Shown here: piece after piece, positions 9,703 to 21,300 of the stretch
How the letters are laid out: every line of letters starts with the position of its first letter
How positions within the stretch are numbered: position 1 is the first letter of the stretch
Assembly: GCF_000004195.4 (NCBI RefSeq)
Contig: NC_030679.2
Span: 16,347,212 to 16,411,211, forward strand
Reading direction: 5' to 3'
Length of the DNA stretch: 64,000 bases
Source: Xenopus tropicalis
Lineage: Eukaryota > Chordata > Amphibia > Anura > Pipidae
Position numbers and translations under genes: made by a program
Notes under the pieces: generated by a model
What the model was told of the DNA's origin: nothing
Database searches by the model: none
What the model saw: the letters and a program-made list of their open reading frames with translations, nothing else

Positions 9703-10172
9703 ATAGCTTATTTATATAAACTATAGTAACTTTTACTAAACCAAAGACACAAATCTTACCAGCACAGACCAACTGTACATAGTGCTGGAATTGGGGCAGG
9801 ATGCAGCAGGATGCCATCCCGCTACTTTTTTTTCTACCAAATAACATCCCATCTGGTGGGGTGCTAAGTTTTTGCATACTGGAGGTTTTATTTTTATGCT
9901 CTGGAGCTTTCTGTATAAGGCTCTTCCCAATTAAAGGCCCCCACCTTTAAAGACAGGAACGCTTCTCTTTAGGCAGGCTACACACACATTCCTAATTGTA
10001 AATGCTACGACCAGGGAAAGCTCAGGGAGGATGCAGTGGGGAACAGAGTTTGGACAAAGAAGGCCAGATTTCTGAAGTGTTCTTGAAGGGAGACGTAAAG
10101 TTAAAGGGGGGTTGCTGAAGTGCACTGGCCAGCCCACACATCACTACCACCTAGGGCCATAGCTTGTGCAAC
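9703..10172. other. Flank of PLE, no gene recognised
   Basis: The first ~100 bp (AGCTTATTTATATAAACTAT onward) resume the interspersed repeat interrupted by the PLE at 5476. The rest has no motif I recognise. Confidence 0.45.
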
Positions 10173-10175
10173 ACT

Positions 10176-10633
10176 GGAGGTCATTTATAAAGTTTGTGCA
10201 GTGCATATTTTTTCAAGAATGGTTGTTTGAGCATGTTTTCCCCTAAACACAATTTTGCACTGCTGCGCCCATCTTTCCTATTTTGCAAATCGCAGTGAAA
10301 TGCGAATTGAGATTTGCATGAGCATAACCTCTGTGCACGTTTATTATGTGCAAAAATATCGCCGATTTTCTCTTTGCAAATTTAAATTCACAATTTGCAA
10401 AATCAGTTTTTCTGTCACTAAAGCTGTCGCGTAACTCGGCTTGTGTGTAAATACATTTTCGCAATTTGCGAACATGCCATTTTTAAAAAGCTTTAAGGAA
10501 ATTTGCACTGTGAATAAAAATTTAGCAATTATGCCCATTAAATGTTGGTACATTATCTAGCTTTAACACGGGCAGGGCAAATATGTTTACTGTTTAATCA
10601 TTCTGCACTGCACAGATTTTATAAATGACCTCC
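10176..10633. mobile_element. MITE with GGAGGTCATTTATAAA termini
   Basis: The left end is GGAGGTCATTTATAAA and the right end is TTTATAAATGACCTCC, a perfect 16-bp inverted repeat followed by matching TGCAGTGCA/TGCACTGCA blocks. ACT is duplicated on both sides (10173-10175, 10634-10636). The interior is AT-rich and non-coding. The 3-bp duplication and TTTATAAA terminus suggest kinship with MITE family A. Confidence 0.85.
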
Positions 10634-10835
10634 ACTGAGTCTGTCATGAAATGCTGGGGTTCTCTTTCACTGTTTTGCCAAAGAAGGAGGAGGAGGTGGA
10701 ACAGGTGTCTATGGAGAGTGAGGAGTAGGAAGGAAAGCTAGATGAGGCCCCTGATTCCAATTCATCTGGGTTTTTAGTGTCTGAGTCCTCTGTGCAACAT
10801 GTTGTGGAACTACAAGGCCCTGCTTCAGGAACTAC

Positions 10836-11325
10836 AGCAATGGTCAGCGAATCCCAAGTTACCTGTATCCCTGAGAGCACCCCCCTTGGAGTGAACAGGT
10901 CCCCCATAGCTATGGAGTGGGGCCAGCGCTGACTGGAGTCCCTGGTCTGGTATGTGCATCAGTCAGGGAGCAGAGGGCAGTGGTGCTGGGCTAGGGCAGA
11001 TGGAAGGTACAAGCAGCTGTACACTTCAGCAATGGTCAGTGAATCCCAAGTTACCTGTGTCCCTGAGAGCACCCCCCTTGGAGTGAACAAGTCCCCCATA
11101 GCTATGGAGTGGGGCCAGTGCAGACTAGAGCCCCTGGTCTGTGCATCAGTCAGGGAGCAGAGGGCAGTGGTGCTGGGCTAGGGCACATGGAAGGTACAAG
11201 CAGCTGTACAGACTTACAAGCCGCTGCTGCTATAGACAGTGACCCCAAGCTGAGGTAGATGGAAGGTATAAGCAGCTGTACAGACATACAAGCCGCTGCT
11301 GCTATGGACAGTGACCCCCAGCTGA
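10836..11325 (+). repeat. Tandem direct duplications
   Basis: A block beginning AGCAATGGTCAGCGAATCCC is repeated about 197 bp later (from about 11027) with few changes. A smaller unit of about 77 bp, GATGGAAGGTA.AAGCAGCTGTACAGAC to GACAGTGACCCC, is repeated at about 11187 and 11264. The frames are not clearly coding. The stretch may be the decayed 5' or ORF1 region of the LINE downstream. Confidence 0.75.
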
Positions 11326-11329
11326 GGAA

Positions 11330-12104
11330 GAAAGCTGGTACAAACTGCACTGCTGTAATGGAGGCTGGCCATGTGCTTGGGAAGGAGGGTGCCATTTTGG
11401 AAGCAGAGAGAAGCCTGAGTACAGCAAAGGGGAAGCTCCGCCTACCCAGTGAGAGCTGCAGGAAATCCAGCAGAGGCTGTGAAGGGAAAGGGAATCTTCC
11501 TTAAAAGAGCCAGAGGGAGGTAAGAGGAATGGAACAGAGATCCCCCCGACAACTGGCACTGACTGCTGCTGCACCAATGGAAGGAAATTAACTGAACATG
11601 GACTGTGGCTTCCTGGCAGAGACTGTGGCATTACAGGGGCTGGAGCAGGACTGTGCAGGTAGGTAACAAACAAACTGAATTTTTCTTAAGGCCTGGTGTG
11701 GGGGAGGGGGCTCCCAGTAATGGGAATGTGGCTGCTACACACTGTGTCTCTAAGGACTTGTCTGGGGCCCCAGGCTCTGACAAGGCTGGTGCTGTTGACC
11801 CACTTCCCACTCTGTTACTTAGTGGGAAATTGTCAGAGCCCAAAAGACTATGAAATGCAGCAAAGGAAAAGAGAACTGAAAAATGTGATTGCAAGGGAAA
11901 TCAGTTTGGTTGCAATGGTGACTGGAGAACTGAGAGGGCAGGGAATCTGAAAGACAGCTATGTATAATAAAAAGGTGGAGGAAGAAATAAAAAAGACTTT
12001 AGTAACTATGGTAAATAGATCCGTTGATGGCCCAGTCACAATGTGGTAAGCAATAAATAGGAGGGGGAGTGAGACAAATTTCCAGGTTGGAGGTATGTGG
12101 CATA
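11330..12104. other. Possible 5' part of a decayed LINE
   Basis: GC-richer than its surroundings, with several short open frames but no domain I recognise. Its position upstream of LINE endonuclease remnants suggests a decayed ORF1 or 5' region, which is inference only. Confidence 0.3.
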
Positions 12105-12383
12105 CAGTGTCGGACTGGCCCACCAGGATACCAGGAAAACTCCCGGGGGGCCCAGCTGTCAGTGGGCCCTCTTGCTCACCCAGCCATTTGCCTTGTATGC
12201 CTATACCATGGCCATTACTTAATTCTATATGAGAAGAAACAGAAGAAATAGAGGGAAGGATAGATAAGAGTACATAAAAAGTAGTAATTAAGAGACTTAA
12301 GAAAGTGAGTGAACAGAGAAGGGGAGGGTGGGCCTAAGGTCTAAGGTTTTCTGGTGGGCCCTTGGCACAACAGTCAGACACTG
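12105..12383. mobile_element. hAT MITE (CAGTGTCGGACTGG type)
   Basis: The left end is CAGTGTCGGACTGGCCCACC and the right end carries GGTGGGCCC ... CAGTCAGACACTG, an imperfect inverted repeat. The flanks are GTGGCATA (12097-12104) and GTGGCATG (12384-12391), a 7-of-8 target duplication typical of hAT. No transposase. Confidence 0.85.
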
Positions 12384-12639
12384 GTGGCATGCAATCTAAA
12401 AGAGTCTATGGGCTTTACACCTAATTATGTTTTTGCATTTCTGAACATGTCAGACACTGTAAATTATATTAGTTTTAAACTGTCCCAGGGGCTGTATATA
12501 TTTTGGGCTCTTTATGAGTAAAAGAAAAGCACAAAGGAGTGGGAAGGCTTTAGGGCAATCCAAATCTCAAGGCCTGAAACAAGGAGGAGGTGGGTGGAGG
12601 TTAAAACGGGCCATTGTTTATTACTGGATATTAAGATAG

Positions 12640-13235
12640 ATGGAGAGGATTTAAGATTAATTAATATACATGGCCCCAATCAGTGGCACGTAAGAAAGAA
12701 CTCCTAAGGGAACACCTCAATGGCAGTCATCCGAGACGGGAATTTTAGTCAGGTGACGACAGGGCCAGGGAACAGGTCTGGAAAATAGAACAAATATGAG
12801 GGCCTTTTACTCCTGGAGGTGATCCAGATGGAAGGTCTGGTGGATGTGGCTACTGAAGGGGGAAGGAAGCCAAGGCACACAAAATAAGTATTTTGGAGGT
12901 TCTCACAGTAGCAGAATAGTCCAGATTTATGTTAAGGCTGTTACTCATTTTTCAGGGTTAGGGAGATTGAAGTGGGGTTTTCTAACCACTTGGTGCTTTT
13001 GTTTGAATATGGTGTATCTGTGGAGGTTGGGGTCAGAAATGTTAAAGGAAGAGGCACCAAAACCCTGCTGTGAGTTTGTTCTGCAAAATATTATGTCAAA
13101 AATGAATTTTTATGATTTGCCAATACAGTGGCGGGAAGAGGCCAAGAGGGCATTTTGGGCTTTCTTTAAGTCTGTTAAAAGGGAATGGCAGTACCAGAAC
13201 TTGAGCAAGAAGTCCTATATTTCAGGTGTTTTATA
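12640..13235 (+). pseudogene. Tx1-like LINE endonuclease remnant
   Basis: The translation near 12640-12690 reads LDIKIDGEDLRLINIYGPN, the strand typical of the AP endonuclease of Tx1/L1-type LINEs. A GNF-type block for the GGDFN motif follows near 12740. The frame 12844-13260 includes SSRIVQIYVKAVTHFSG, matching the SRIDxxYVS region after the catalytic core. It is broken by shifts and is cut at about 13235 by a TA-rich tract and PLE terminus. Confidence 0.6.
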
Positions 13236-13950
13236 TATGTACATATATATATTTATATAAATACTCAAACAAACGGGCCGCTCCACGCAGGACTTATGAG
13301 AAACAAAGAGGTTTATTTCCAAATTATAATAAAGACTGACGTTTCGGCTGGTAGTCCAGCCTTTCTCTAAGTTACAAATCTAACAGTGTGGCAAACCTAA
13401 ATACAAAAAGTGGCGGGAAACAAAGAACAATGACGTAGGAGTGATGTGTAACCAAACGGACAAGGATGATCAAATAATCAAATAGAAAATACTAAACAAT
13501 TCATACTGCATTAAGTGTACAAACCAGAGGAGAAAAATATGGTGGATCAAAGGTAGAACATTCAATAAAGAAATACATTGCATCGCATGTAATGCGAACA
13601 ACCAGTGCACACAACAATTATTTATTAATTTATTTACGATTGTGTGAGGAAATGTTAAGGCCATGAACCGTATATTTAGTCAATAAAAAGTAGGCCAAAA
13701 AATAACACTTCAGTAGCTTGTAGCAATATCGACTAGGTATACCGGTGTAACCAAGGCAACCATAGCAAGTTAGTGCTAGCCTGCTGCGACAGTGAGTAGC
13801 ATTGTTATAAAAACCTGGAGTAGGGTACAAAAAGAGTAAATATAAATAAGTCAAAATAAAGAGAAGGAAAAGAAATAACAGAATACTGAGTGCCAAAGAA
13901 AGATAAGTCAGATAACGCAGGAATCCGGAAAAAAATGGCAGCCCATACCG
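13231..13950 (-). mobile_element. PLE terminal region with hammerhead-like motif
   Basis: After a (TA)-rich run the sequence ACAAACGGGCCGCTCC begins a PLE end in minus orientation; ACAAACGGTCCGCTTC recurs at 62795 after another (TA)n run. On the minus strand GGCTGG...CCAGCC is followed by GAAACG (about 13335-13375), a hammerhead-like core. Together with the reverse transcriptase fragment at 15903-16705 it may be one PLE split by the gypsy remnant. Confidence 0.65.
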
Positions 13951-14089
13951 TTACGGTGCACCTGCTTGTATCTTACTCACTTATCACTTTGATGATTGTC
14001 CCCCGGCTCAGTAAAGTAGAAAACACCACGGCGCAGGGCACGCGGGTAAAGGTAAGTAATCCCACAGAGTCCAAATGCTGGACTCCGGC

Positions 14090-14230
14090 TCGGAGAAGGA
14101 GCAACATCACGGCACGGGGCTCGCGGGTAAAGATCTATAGCCCTGTGCTGTGATGTTGCTCCTTACCTTGTGCTGAGGGGCTATAGCCCCTAAGCACAAG
14201 GCTCGGGGGTAAGGATCAAAAGCCCCTCAG
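14090..14230. repeat. Short inverted repeats
   Basis: GGAGCAACATCACGGCACGG pairs with TGTGCTGTGATGTTGCTCC about 20 bp on. A second pair, GCTATAGCCCC and neighbouring CTTGTGCTGAGG/CCTAAGCACAAG, follows. This is upstream of the gypsy coding remnant and may belong to its 5' region. Confidence 0.6.
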
Positions 14231-14329
14231 AGTCACGACCATGCCATTAATGTCTTCTATAACCCACTCTCTATCTCTGGTGCCTGAACCCATACGTAAC
14301 ATTGCTACTCCTATGCCAGTAGAGGAGGA

Positions 14330-15880
14330 GTAGGTTCTACTTGTCCATCCTCGGAGGAAAGGCTCCGTAGACGCACTAATGGGTTATGCATGTATTGTGG
14401 TGAGGATGGTCATTTCCGCAAAGATTGTCCAAAGAGGCCAGGAAACTGCAAAGCCTAAACAAGTCTGGGGAGTCTTGTTTGGGTAATGCAGTTTCTACTC
14501 CCCAATCTGTCTCCTCTAAAATCTTCATTCCCGTGCTCCTCGATTGGGTGTACGGTAATGCTAAGATTCCGGCCTTTTTGGATTCTGGAGTGGCTGGGAA
14601 TTTTTTGGATGTTAATTTCATCCGTAAACTGGGTATTCCTTGTACCACTGTAGTCCCTCCAGTCAGGTTACTGGAGATTGATGGGAATCCCCTAGGGTGT
14701 GGGTTCGTGTCTTCCAGATCTCAGAATCTAGTCATGTCCATTAAAGGTTCTCATAAGGAACAGTTATTTTTCTATCTAATCAACTGTCCTGATACTCCTG
14801 TGATTTTAGGTCTCCCATAGTTACAAAAACACAACCCGCAGATTGACTGGGTCTCCGGTAGGATACGTGGTTGGGGATTACACTGTGAAGTGTCTTGTTC
14901 TAAAGGGTCTGTTCTCATTGCTACAACCTCTTTGAAGGGTATTCCTCCCCCATATACAGCCTTTGCTGACGTCTTCTCTAAAAAGGCGTCTGAATCGCTA
15001 CCTGCACATAGATCCTATGACTATTGAATTAGTTCCTGGGGCTGTTTCTCCCAAAGGCAGAACCTATCCAATTTCTCTTCCTGAGACTCAAGCAATGGAA
15101 GAGTACATTAAGGAGAATTTGGAACGGGTGTTCATTAGACCATCCTCATCCCCTGCGGGGGCAGATGATGAGATGTTGGCAAGTATATTAACTCTTGTGC
15201 AGTTTGCCAACGCTCCAAACCATCTAGGTCTCTACCTCAGGGCTTATTACAACCACACCCTATTCTTGAGAGGCCGGTGACTCATATTTCCATGGACTTT
15301 ATTGTTGATCTGCCTTCCACTAATGGTAATACTGTTATTTGGGTGGTAGTAGATCACTTTAGTAAGATGTGTCATTTTGTTCCCCTTCCCGCCCTCCCCT
15401 CTGCCAAAACTTTGGCTGGTCTTTTCATTGCTAATATATTTAAATACCATGGAGCTCCATTGAATATTGTTTTTGATAGGGGGGTTCAGTTTGTCTCTAG
15501 GTTCTGGAGGGCATTTTGCTCTCTTTTGGGTACTGATCTGTCCTTTTCTTCGGCCTATCATCCTCAAACAAATGTTCAAACTGAAAGAACTAACCAGTCT
15601 CTGGAACAGTATTTGAGATGTTATGTGTCCAATAATCAGTCTCAGTGGACAGAGTTTCTTCCATGGGCTGAGTTTGCTTTTAATAATTCCTTCCACTGGG
15701 GAATCTCCTTTTTTTATTGTTTATGGTCTCCATCCAAGAGGTTTTTCTTTTTCTGAACACGTTTATGCTGTTCCTGCTGCCAATTCTATGGTGGAGCATT
15801 TTTCACAGGTTTGGCAGAGAATTCAAAACTGGGTCCAGTCATCAAATAGCCACAGGTGGTACAGGAGGGGTATTTGTAAC
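14330..15880 (+). pseudogene. Ty3/gypsy gag-pol remnant with internal deletion
   Basis: In order: a CCHC zinc knuckle [14 protein letters not shown] from gag (near 14390-14435); an aspartic protease with FLDSGVAGNFLD (14425-14820); and the start of reverse transcriptase with [17 protein letters not shown] and [11 protein letters not shown] (14963-15160). The sequence then jumps to the integrase leader [12 protein letters not shown] and catalytic core (from about 15240). The core has HISMDF, FDRGVQFVSRFW and HPQTNVQTERTN supplying Asp, Asp and Glu. The catalytic part of reverse transcriptase and RNase H is missing between about 15165 and 15235. A frameshift near 15710 breaks the end of integrase. 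No LTRs were found. Confidence 0.9.
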
Positions 15881-15902
15881 ATCCCAATTTAGTTGGATTG
15901 AG

Positions 15903-16705
15903 TCAAGTGGTTGGTTTTTCTGTTTGGTAGCAATGGGTGGGATCAGTTTTTACGAGTAGATCCCGCAAATTCCTCCCACGTCGATATGCGATACCTGGGG
16001 GTGTTCTGAAAATAGGGGGAAGGGTTTTGTCCTTAGCAAGGACCGACCAATGGTTAAAAATAGACTGGACAAAAGGTCGTTTGTCAGGTGTGTAGGTGGT
16101 GAGAAAAGTTAATCTTTCCTCATGAGAACCAATAGATCTGTTGGTGTTGCCTCGAAGTAGGGTACCCTGGTTCAGGCGAAGCACTTTATCTTTACACAAT
16201 AGGAGATCTTGTAGTTCATATCCCCTATCACAGAAACGTTCTATTAGTTCATCCAGTTGTTGGTGGAGTTGTACGGGATGTGAGTTATTTCTAACCATCC
16301 TAACCATCTGTGAATAGGGGAATAGGGAATACCTTTCAAAAGGTGTGGAGGGTGGCATGAGGAATGATGGAGAAGTGTATTCCGATCGGTGTGTTTTCTA
16401 TAAGTGGTGGTTTGCTCCTGAATGTCCTGAATGGTGAGAGAAAGGTCTAGAAAATAAATCTTCAGTTGATGAATCTCAGCTGTGAACCTGATGGTGGTAG
16501 GAAGTCGATTTAGTTCCTCAATCATCAGTGTGAATTGTTCAGTGGTGCCCGTCCAAATCAAAAACAGATCATCAATGTAACGAAACAGTTTGTAAATATG
16601 TTCCCCAAACTTGGGGAGTATGAAGGTCTGTTCGTAGTAAGTCATGTAGAGGTTGGCAACATTTGAGCCCATGCTCCTACCACTAATTTGTAAAAAATAT
16701 GACAT
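15903..16705 (-). pseudogene. PLE reverse transcriptase fragment
   Basis: On the minus strand the frame begins [19 protein letters not shown], followed by [14 protein letters not shown] with the YxDD catalytic motif. Next comes FLDLSLT...[18 protein letters not shown], the PLE version of the FLDV..G..T..KPTDRN block. After a frame change (about 16260-16360) the thumb and linker follow, ending with [11 protein letters not shown]. The GIY-YIG endonuclease is not present. The N-terminal side is cut at 16705 by the L1-type LINE. Confidence 0.85.
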
Positions 16706-16730
16706 CTCGGGGGCGCTCGTGAGCAGCCAA

Positions 16731-16744
16731 CCAAGATGGCCGCG
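16731..16744 (+). promoter_or_regulatory. YY1-like site at the LINE 5' end
   Basis: CCAAGATGGCCGCG lies about 25 bp inside the probable 5' end of the LINE. The same core AAGATGGC is the YY1 site near the start of mammalian L1, where it positions transcription initiation. The role here is inferred from sequence and position. Confidence 0.5.
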
Positions 16745-16857
16745 TCTTGAAAGAGCTGCAGACCGTTGAGCTAGTTGACCCCGTAAAGCACCTCGCAATA
16801 GCTTCTAAAACGGCATCATAAAAGAGGTCAAGATTAATAAGCACTTAAAGGAGGTAT

Positions 16858-17874
16858 ATGGCACACAAGCGTCGCAAACGGGAAAAGAAGGGCACGCAAA
16901 GTGCCCCGCATCCTGTAACGCGCAGTGTCGCATCTTTCCTTACCAGGCCGCAAACGGTCTCCGCACCAGCCCCGCCGCCTCAGATGGAGTCTCAAGAGGA
17001 CTCTTGGCTGGGCCCGGAATCGCAACCCAATATGTTAACACCGTCCCAGCGCAGCACAGGCGATGAATCCGCCCTTTTGGACAAGTTCAAGACTATGCTT
17101 CAACAGGAACTTGCAACCACAGCGGCCTCCATAACGGCCGACATTTCTAAACAAATACAGGACTTGGGCCACAGAACCGACGTCCTAGAACAAAAGGTTG
17201 ACGATATAACGACGGTACTAGATGCACACGAACAAGATATTGTGGATTTACAAGCACAATTGCGAGAAACCATGGACAAAATCGAGGATTCAGACAATCG
17301 ATCCCGCCGTAATAATATGCGCATAAGGGGACTCTCGGAAACGGTGACAGATTTTCAGGCCGCGGTAAATGACATTTTCAATACCCTGGTTCCCAATCTC
17401 CCAAAGGAAAGGCTAGAGTGCGACAGAATTCATCTAGCCCTTTGCCCACTTGGGGAAGGAGACCCTCCGAGGGATATAATTTTGCGTCTACATTACCATC
17501 AAACCCAGGTGGCCATACTACAAGCCTCTCGGCAAAAGAATACCCTCGAGCATGATGGACACAAATTTCAGATCTACACGGACCTGGCTCCCATCACATT
17601 GCAGAAACGCAAAATCTTGGCACCTATCACCAAAGTTCTGCAACACCATCGCATACGTTACAGATGGCTTTTTCCAGTTAAGTTGGCATTTTCTTATAAC
17701 GGGCAACAACATCAGCTGAACTCAGTGCAAACGGGCCTGGATTTACTTGCCCACCTGGGACTAATGGAAACACAGCTAGGGGACCCAGTCAGGCAACACC
17801 AAATATCACCAAGGAGAAGGGTCTCCCCGATATGGGAAAGAATATCCAACTCTCCTAGAAAGAGACCGGTATGA
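16858..17874 (+). CDS. L1-type ORF1 protein (RNA-binding), open
   Basis: A 338-residue open frame, complete from Met to stop. L1 ORF1p is a trimeric RNA-binding chaperone that coats the element RNA. Residues 1-15 are basic (KRRKREKK); 15-70 are Pro/Ser/Gln-rich. Residues about 75-145 show heptad-like spacing (DKFKTMLQQELATT, VLEQKVDDITTVLDAHEQDI), consistent with a coiled coil. RRM-like and C-terminal domains follow, recognisable by EDSDNRSRRNNMRIRGLSE near 143-162 and DIILRLHYHQTQVAILQASR further on. The start follows an A/G-rich context (AGGAGGTATATGG). The usual family length is about 300-370 residues. It is the only full-length frame of the element. Confidence 0.85.
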   Translation: MAHKRRKREKKGTQSAPHPVTRSVASFLTRPQTVSAPAPPPQMESQEDSWLGPESQPNMLTPSQRSTGDESALLDKFKTMLQQELATTAASITADISKQIQDLGHRTDVLEQKVDDITTVLDAHEQDIVDLQAQLRETMDKIEDSDNRSRRNNMRIRGLSETVTDFQAAVNDIFNTLVPNLPKERLECDRIHLALCPLGEGDPPRDIILRLHYHQTQVAILQASRQKNTLEHDGHKFQIYTDLAPITLQKRKILAPITKVLQHHRIRYRWLFPVKLAFSYNGQQHQLNSVQTGLDLLAHLGLMETQLGDPVRQHQISPRRRVSPIWERISNSPRKRPV

Positions 17875-17879
17875 TTTAG

Positions 17880-18378
17880 TAACCACATAGCCCTACACCA
17901 AAGGCTGCTAGAAGGCGGACGGTTTAAATTCACGGAAAGAGTACATAAATAATAATCTTGGTGGATTTTGTTTAACATTACAGCTTCACTACCTCAAGAC
18001 GAGATAGGAGAACTTATCACAGACCTGACCACCCTTTACACTTGTGAATAATTACATTGATGCCTCGGTACTGGTGGGGTAAGCTCAACAGTTTTTCTTC
18101 ACGAACTACCCCCTCGGGCTATTCACCCCGACTTTCCCTTGCAAAAAGGAAGTAAGTCGACGGGTCAATGTCTACCAAAATAGTTACGGTTCCTAACCAC
18201 TATGTTTTTTATGTTTTATCTAACAGGTTCTTAGTTTTAGTTATTTGGGGATACATAATTGTATTATATTCAACGCAGCCTTATCGTATTAGGAAGGAAG
18301 TACAGGTGGAGCTAAAGGGAGAGATTCTATCTCTGAGTAAGACACACCTTGCAGAAGCTAGGGTAATACACAGGTATT
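17880..18378. other. Inter-ORF region of the LINE
   Basis: About 500 bp between ORF1 and ORF2. One open frame at 18168-18404 runs into ORF2 but has no domain I recognise. Confidence 0.5.
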
Positions 18379-21300
18379 ATGAGTCTGAAAATTATAACAC
18401 ATAATGTTCAGGGGTTTAACTCACCTATAAAAAGGAAAAAGGCATTTGCGTACTATGTTTCAACGCATGCGGATGTGTTACTTCTTCAAGAAACTAATTT
18501 TTCGAGAACCTCTTATCCGAAATTCCTACATAAAAAATTTACAAAGGTTTTCATGGCTAACAGTGACACTAAAACGAAAGGGGTCGCTATTTGTTTTAGG
18601 ACAGGACTGGCGGTACAAATTATAGATAAATATGAGGACCCGGAAGGCAGATTCGTAGCTCTTAAAGTGCAAATTAATAGTATTAAACTTACACTAGTAT
18701 CATATTATGCTCCTAATACAGCTCAATTCAGATTTTTTGAGCAGTTGGTAGCCTTTATATCTAACTGGGCGGAGGGAGAACTGCTGATGGGAGGAGACTC
18801 TAACGCAACGCTAGATAAATACTGGGATAGGCAAGCTATAGTTTCGCTAAAGGGCTCTACCTCTGCTAATACTGAAGGTGGGAAAATAAGTAAACTGTGC
18901 GGGTCCATGGGATGGATTGATATTTGACGTGAAACACACCCGGGCGTTAAGCAATATACTCATTACTCAGCGCCTTTTAAACTCTATACTAGAATAGATC
19001 ATATCTGGGTGTCTCAAGGGCTACTATCACTATCTCAATCTCCTAAAATATTGGTAACCCCCTGGTCAGACCACTCTCAAGTTTCCCACAAAATTAAAAT
19101 ACAAACTATCCCTAGAACATACACTAGATGGCGCATTGTTGGCGTCCCAATCTGCTAACCCCAAGATCGATCTTTCTAACCAAATTAATAAAACTAAAAT
19201 AGAACTAGATCTGATACTTACCACTAAAGCCAAAAATGCAATACAATGGACGCAACAACGGCTATACTCTCATTCTAATAAGCCAACCAGAATGTTTGCA
19301 AGAAGATTACGTAACAAACTTGATTATACCCATAGTCAGCCTTAAGACATCTACAGGACAACTTACTAGCGCCCTTCCCAAAATTGTTCAAGAATTTTAT
19401 CTGTTTTACAAGAAGCTATATGCAAGCCCGAATAACATTTCTGTATCCAGACTTAGAGAATTTTTTAAGGATATAACGATTCCGAAACTTTCTATAACCC
19501 AAAAATCCCTTATGGAAAATGAAGTGACAGTAGAGGAAATCAAATCAGCCATTAAAATGCTACAGCTCTCAAAAGCCCCGGGCCCTGACGGGCTAACGGC
19601 CTTATGTTATAAAAAGTTTTCCCACATTTTATCCGAGCACCTTACTGTGCTATTTAATCAACTGCTAACAGGTGATAAGTTTCCACAACAAACCCTGACA
19701 GCTAACATAAGTCCTATCCCGAAACCCAATACGGACTTAACAGACTGCAAAAGCCTTATATTGCAACCCGATAGGCAGAATCACCATAGGCCCTCAAGCG
19801 TCGAATCCCTTCCCAATAGAAAGGGGTACACGACAAGGTTGCCCCCTATCCCCCTTGTTGTTTGACTTAATCATAGAGCCCTTAGCAATTGCTATCCGAA
19901 ACGATCCAGATATTCACGGCCTTAGTGTAGGCCCACAAAACCACCTACTCAGCTTATTTGCAGACGATATTACAGTCCTAGTAACACGCCCGCTCCAATC
20001 TCTGCCAAACCTATATAACCTTATACAAAAATTTAGGACGATCTCAGGGCTAGTGGTTAACCCTACGAAAACAGAAGCTTTAAATATAAACCTCCCTCCT
20101 GAACTGCTCAAACTATTAACACTGAATTTCGAATTCCAATGGTGTAAAAAATATGTTACTATATTGGTCATAAGATTCACGGTTGAATACAACCAGCTAT
20201 ATCTTGCCAATTATCCATATACGTACAAGAAACTACAGAAAATGCTAGAGGATTGGAGCAAGTACCATATCTCATGGATAGGGAGGATAACAGTGGTGAA
20301 AATGACACTTTTGCCTAAACTACTCTATCTATTTAGACTGCTCCCTATAAATATTAATGAGAAAGACCTGAAAATATTTGAAAACATGTTTTATCTTTCA
20401 TTTGGATGGCAAAGAAACCGAGAGTTAATAAATCAATACTGTATAGAAGACCTCTGGAAGGAGGATTGGGACTTCCTAACTTGAAAAAATATTATGTGGC
20501 TTCACAATTAGCTCAAATACCTACTATTCATGTTCAATCAGCCCCTCCACTGTGGGTTGACCTTGAGAATTATTTAACGTATCCGTATACAGCGGAAGGT
20601 TTTTTTTGGTCCCCGGCGTCTTCCAGGTCACCAGCTATGAGCCCTTGCCTGAAACACACTCTTTTTATGTGGGACCGCTATGCCCCTGTATGCAATTTAG
20701 TTTCACCCAGTAGACCCATTATAGGTAACCCCTTATTTCCCCCGGGGCTCCAAGCAAAGGCCTTTACCTGGGGGACAACTAACAAATTTTTAAGGGTTAA
20801 GGATCTAATCTCAGTTAGAGGTCCATATCCTATGACATACCTAATTGAGAACTATAACCTCCCAAAGACAGAGCACTATAGAGCACTACAGCTACTTCAT
20901 TGGGCACAAAAGTGTTGGGGTTCGAGCCGCTCAGATGGTGCTTGAATAATGCCCCCCCGCCAAAAACCATATCTCTCCTATATCTTACCTTGGTCTCACC
21001 TAAAAGCCTCACGGATATTTCCTATATTAAACAATGGGGCAATGACTTGGGAGTAAGCCTTACAGATGCACAATGGCCTCAACTATGGGAAAATCTCAAA
21101 CACAGCTCCTCAAATACAATCATATCTGAAGCTGGATATAAGGTACTATTTAGGTGGTATCTAACCCCAGTTAGACTAGCAAGAATATATCACAACACAA
21201 ATGATCATTGTTTCAGAGGTTGTTCAGCCCCAGGTACGATGGGCCATATATGGTGGCACTGCCCCAAAGTGGCCAGATATTGGGTAAGAGTTTCTGGGGG

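Noticed and set aside
11150..11950. Several overlapping open frames of 80-123 residues
   Set aside because: No recognised domain, they overlap on both strands, and they include tandem duplicated sequence.
16858..17874. Host gene encoding a coiled-coil protein
   Set aside because: The coiled coil followed by the RSRRNNMRIRG block and the downstream endonuclease-reverse transcriptase identify it as L1-type ORF1.
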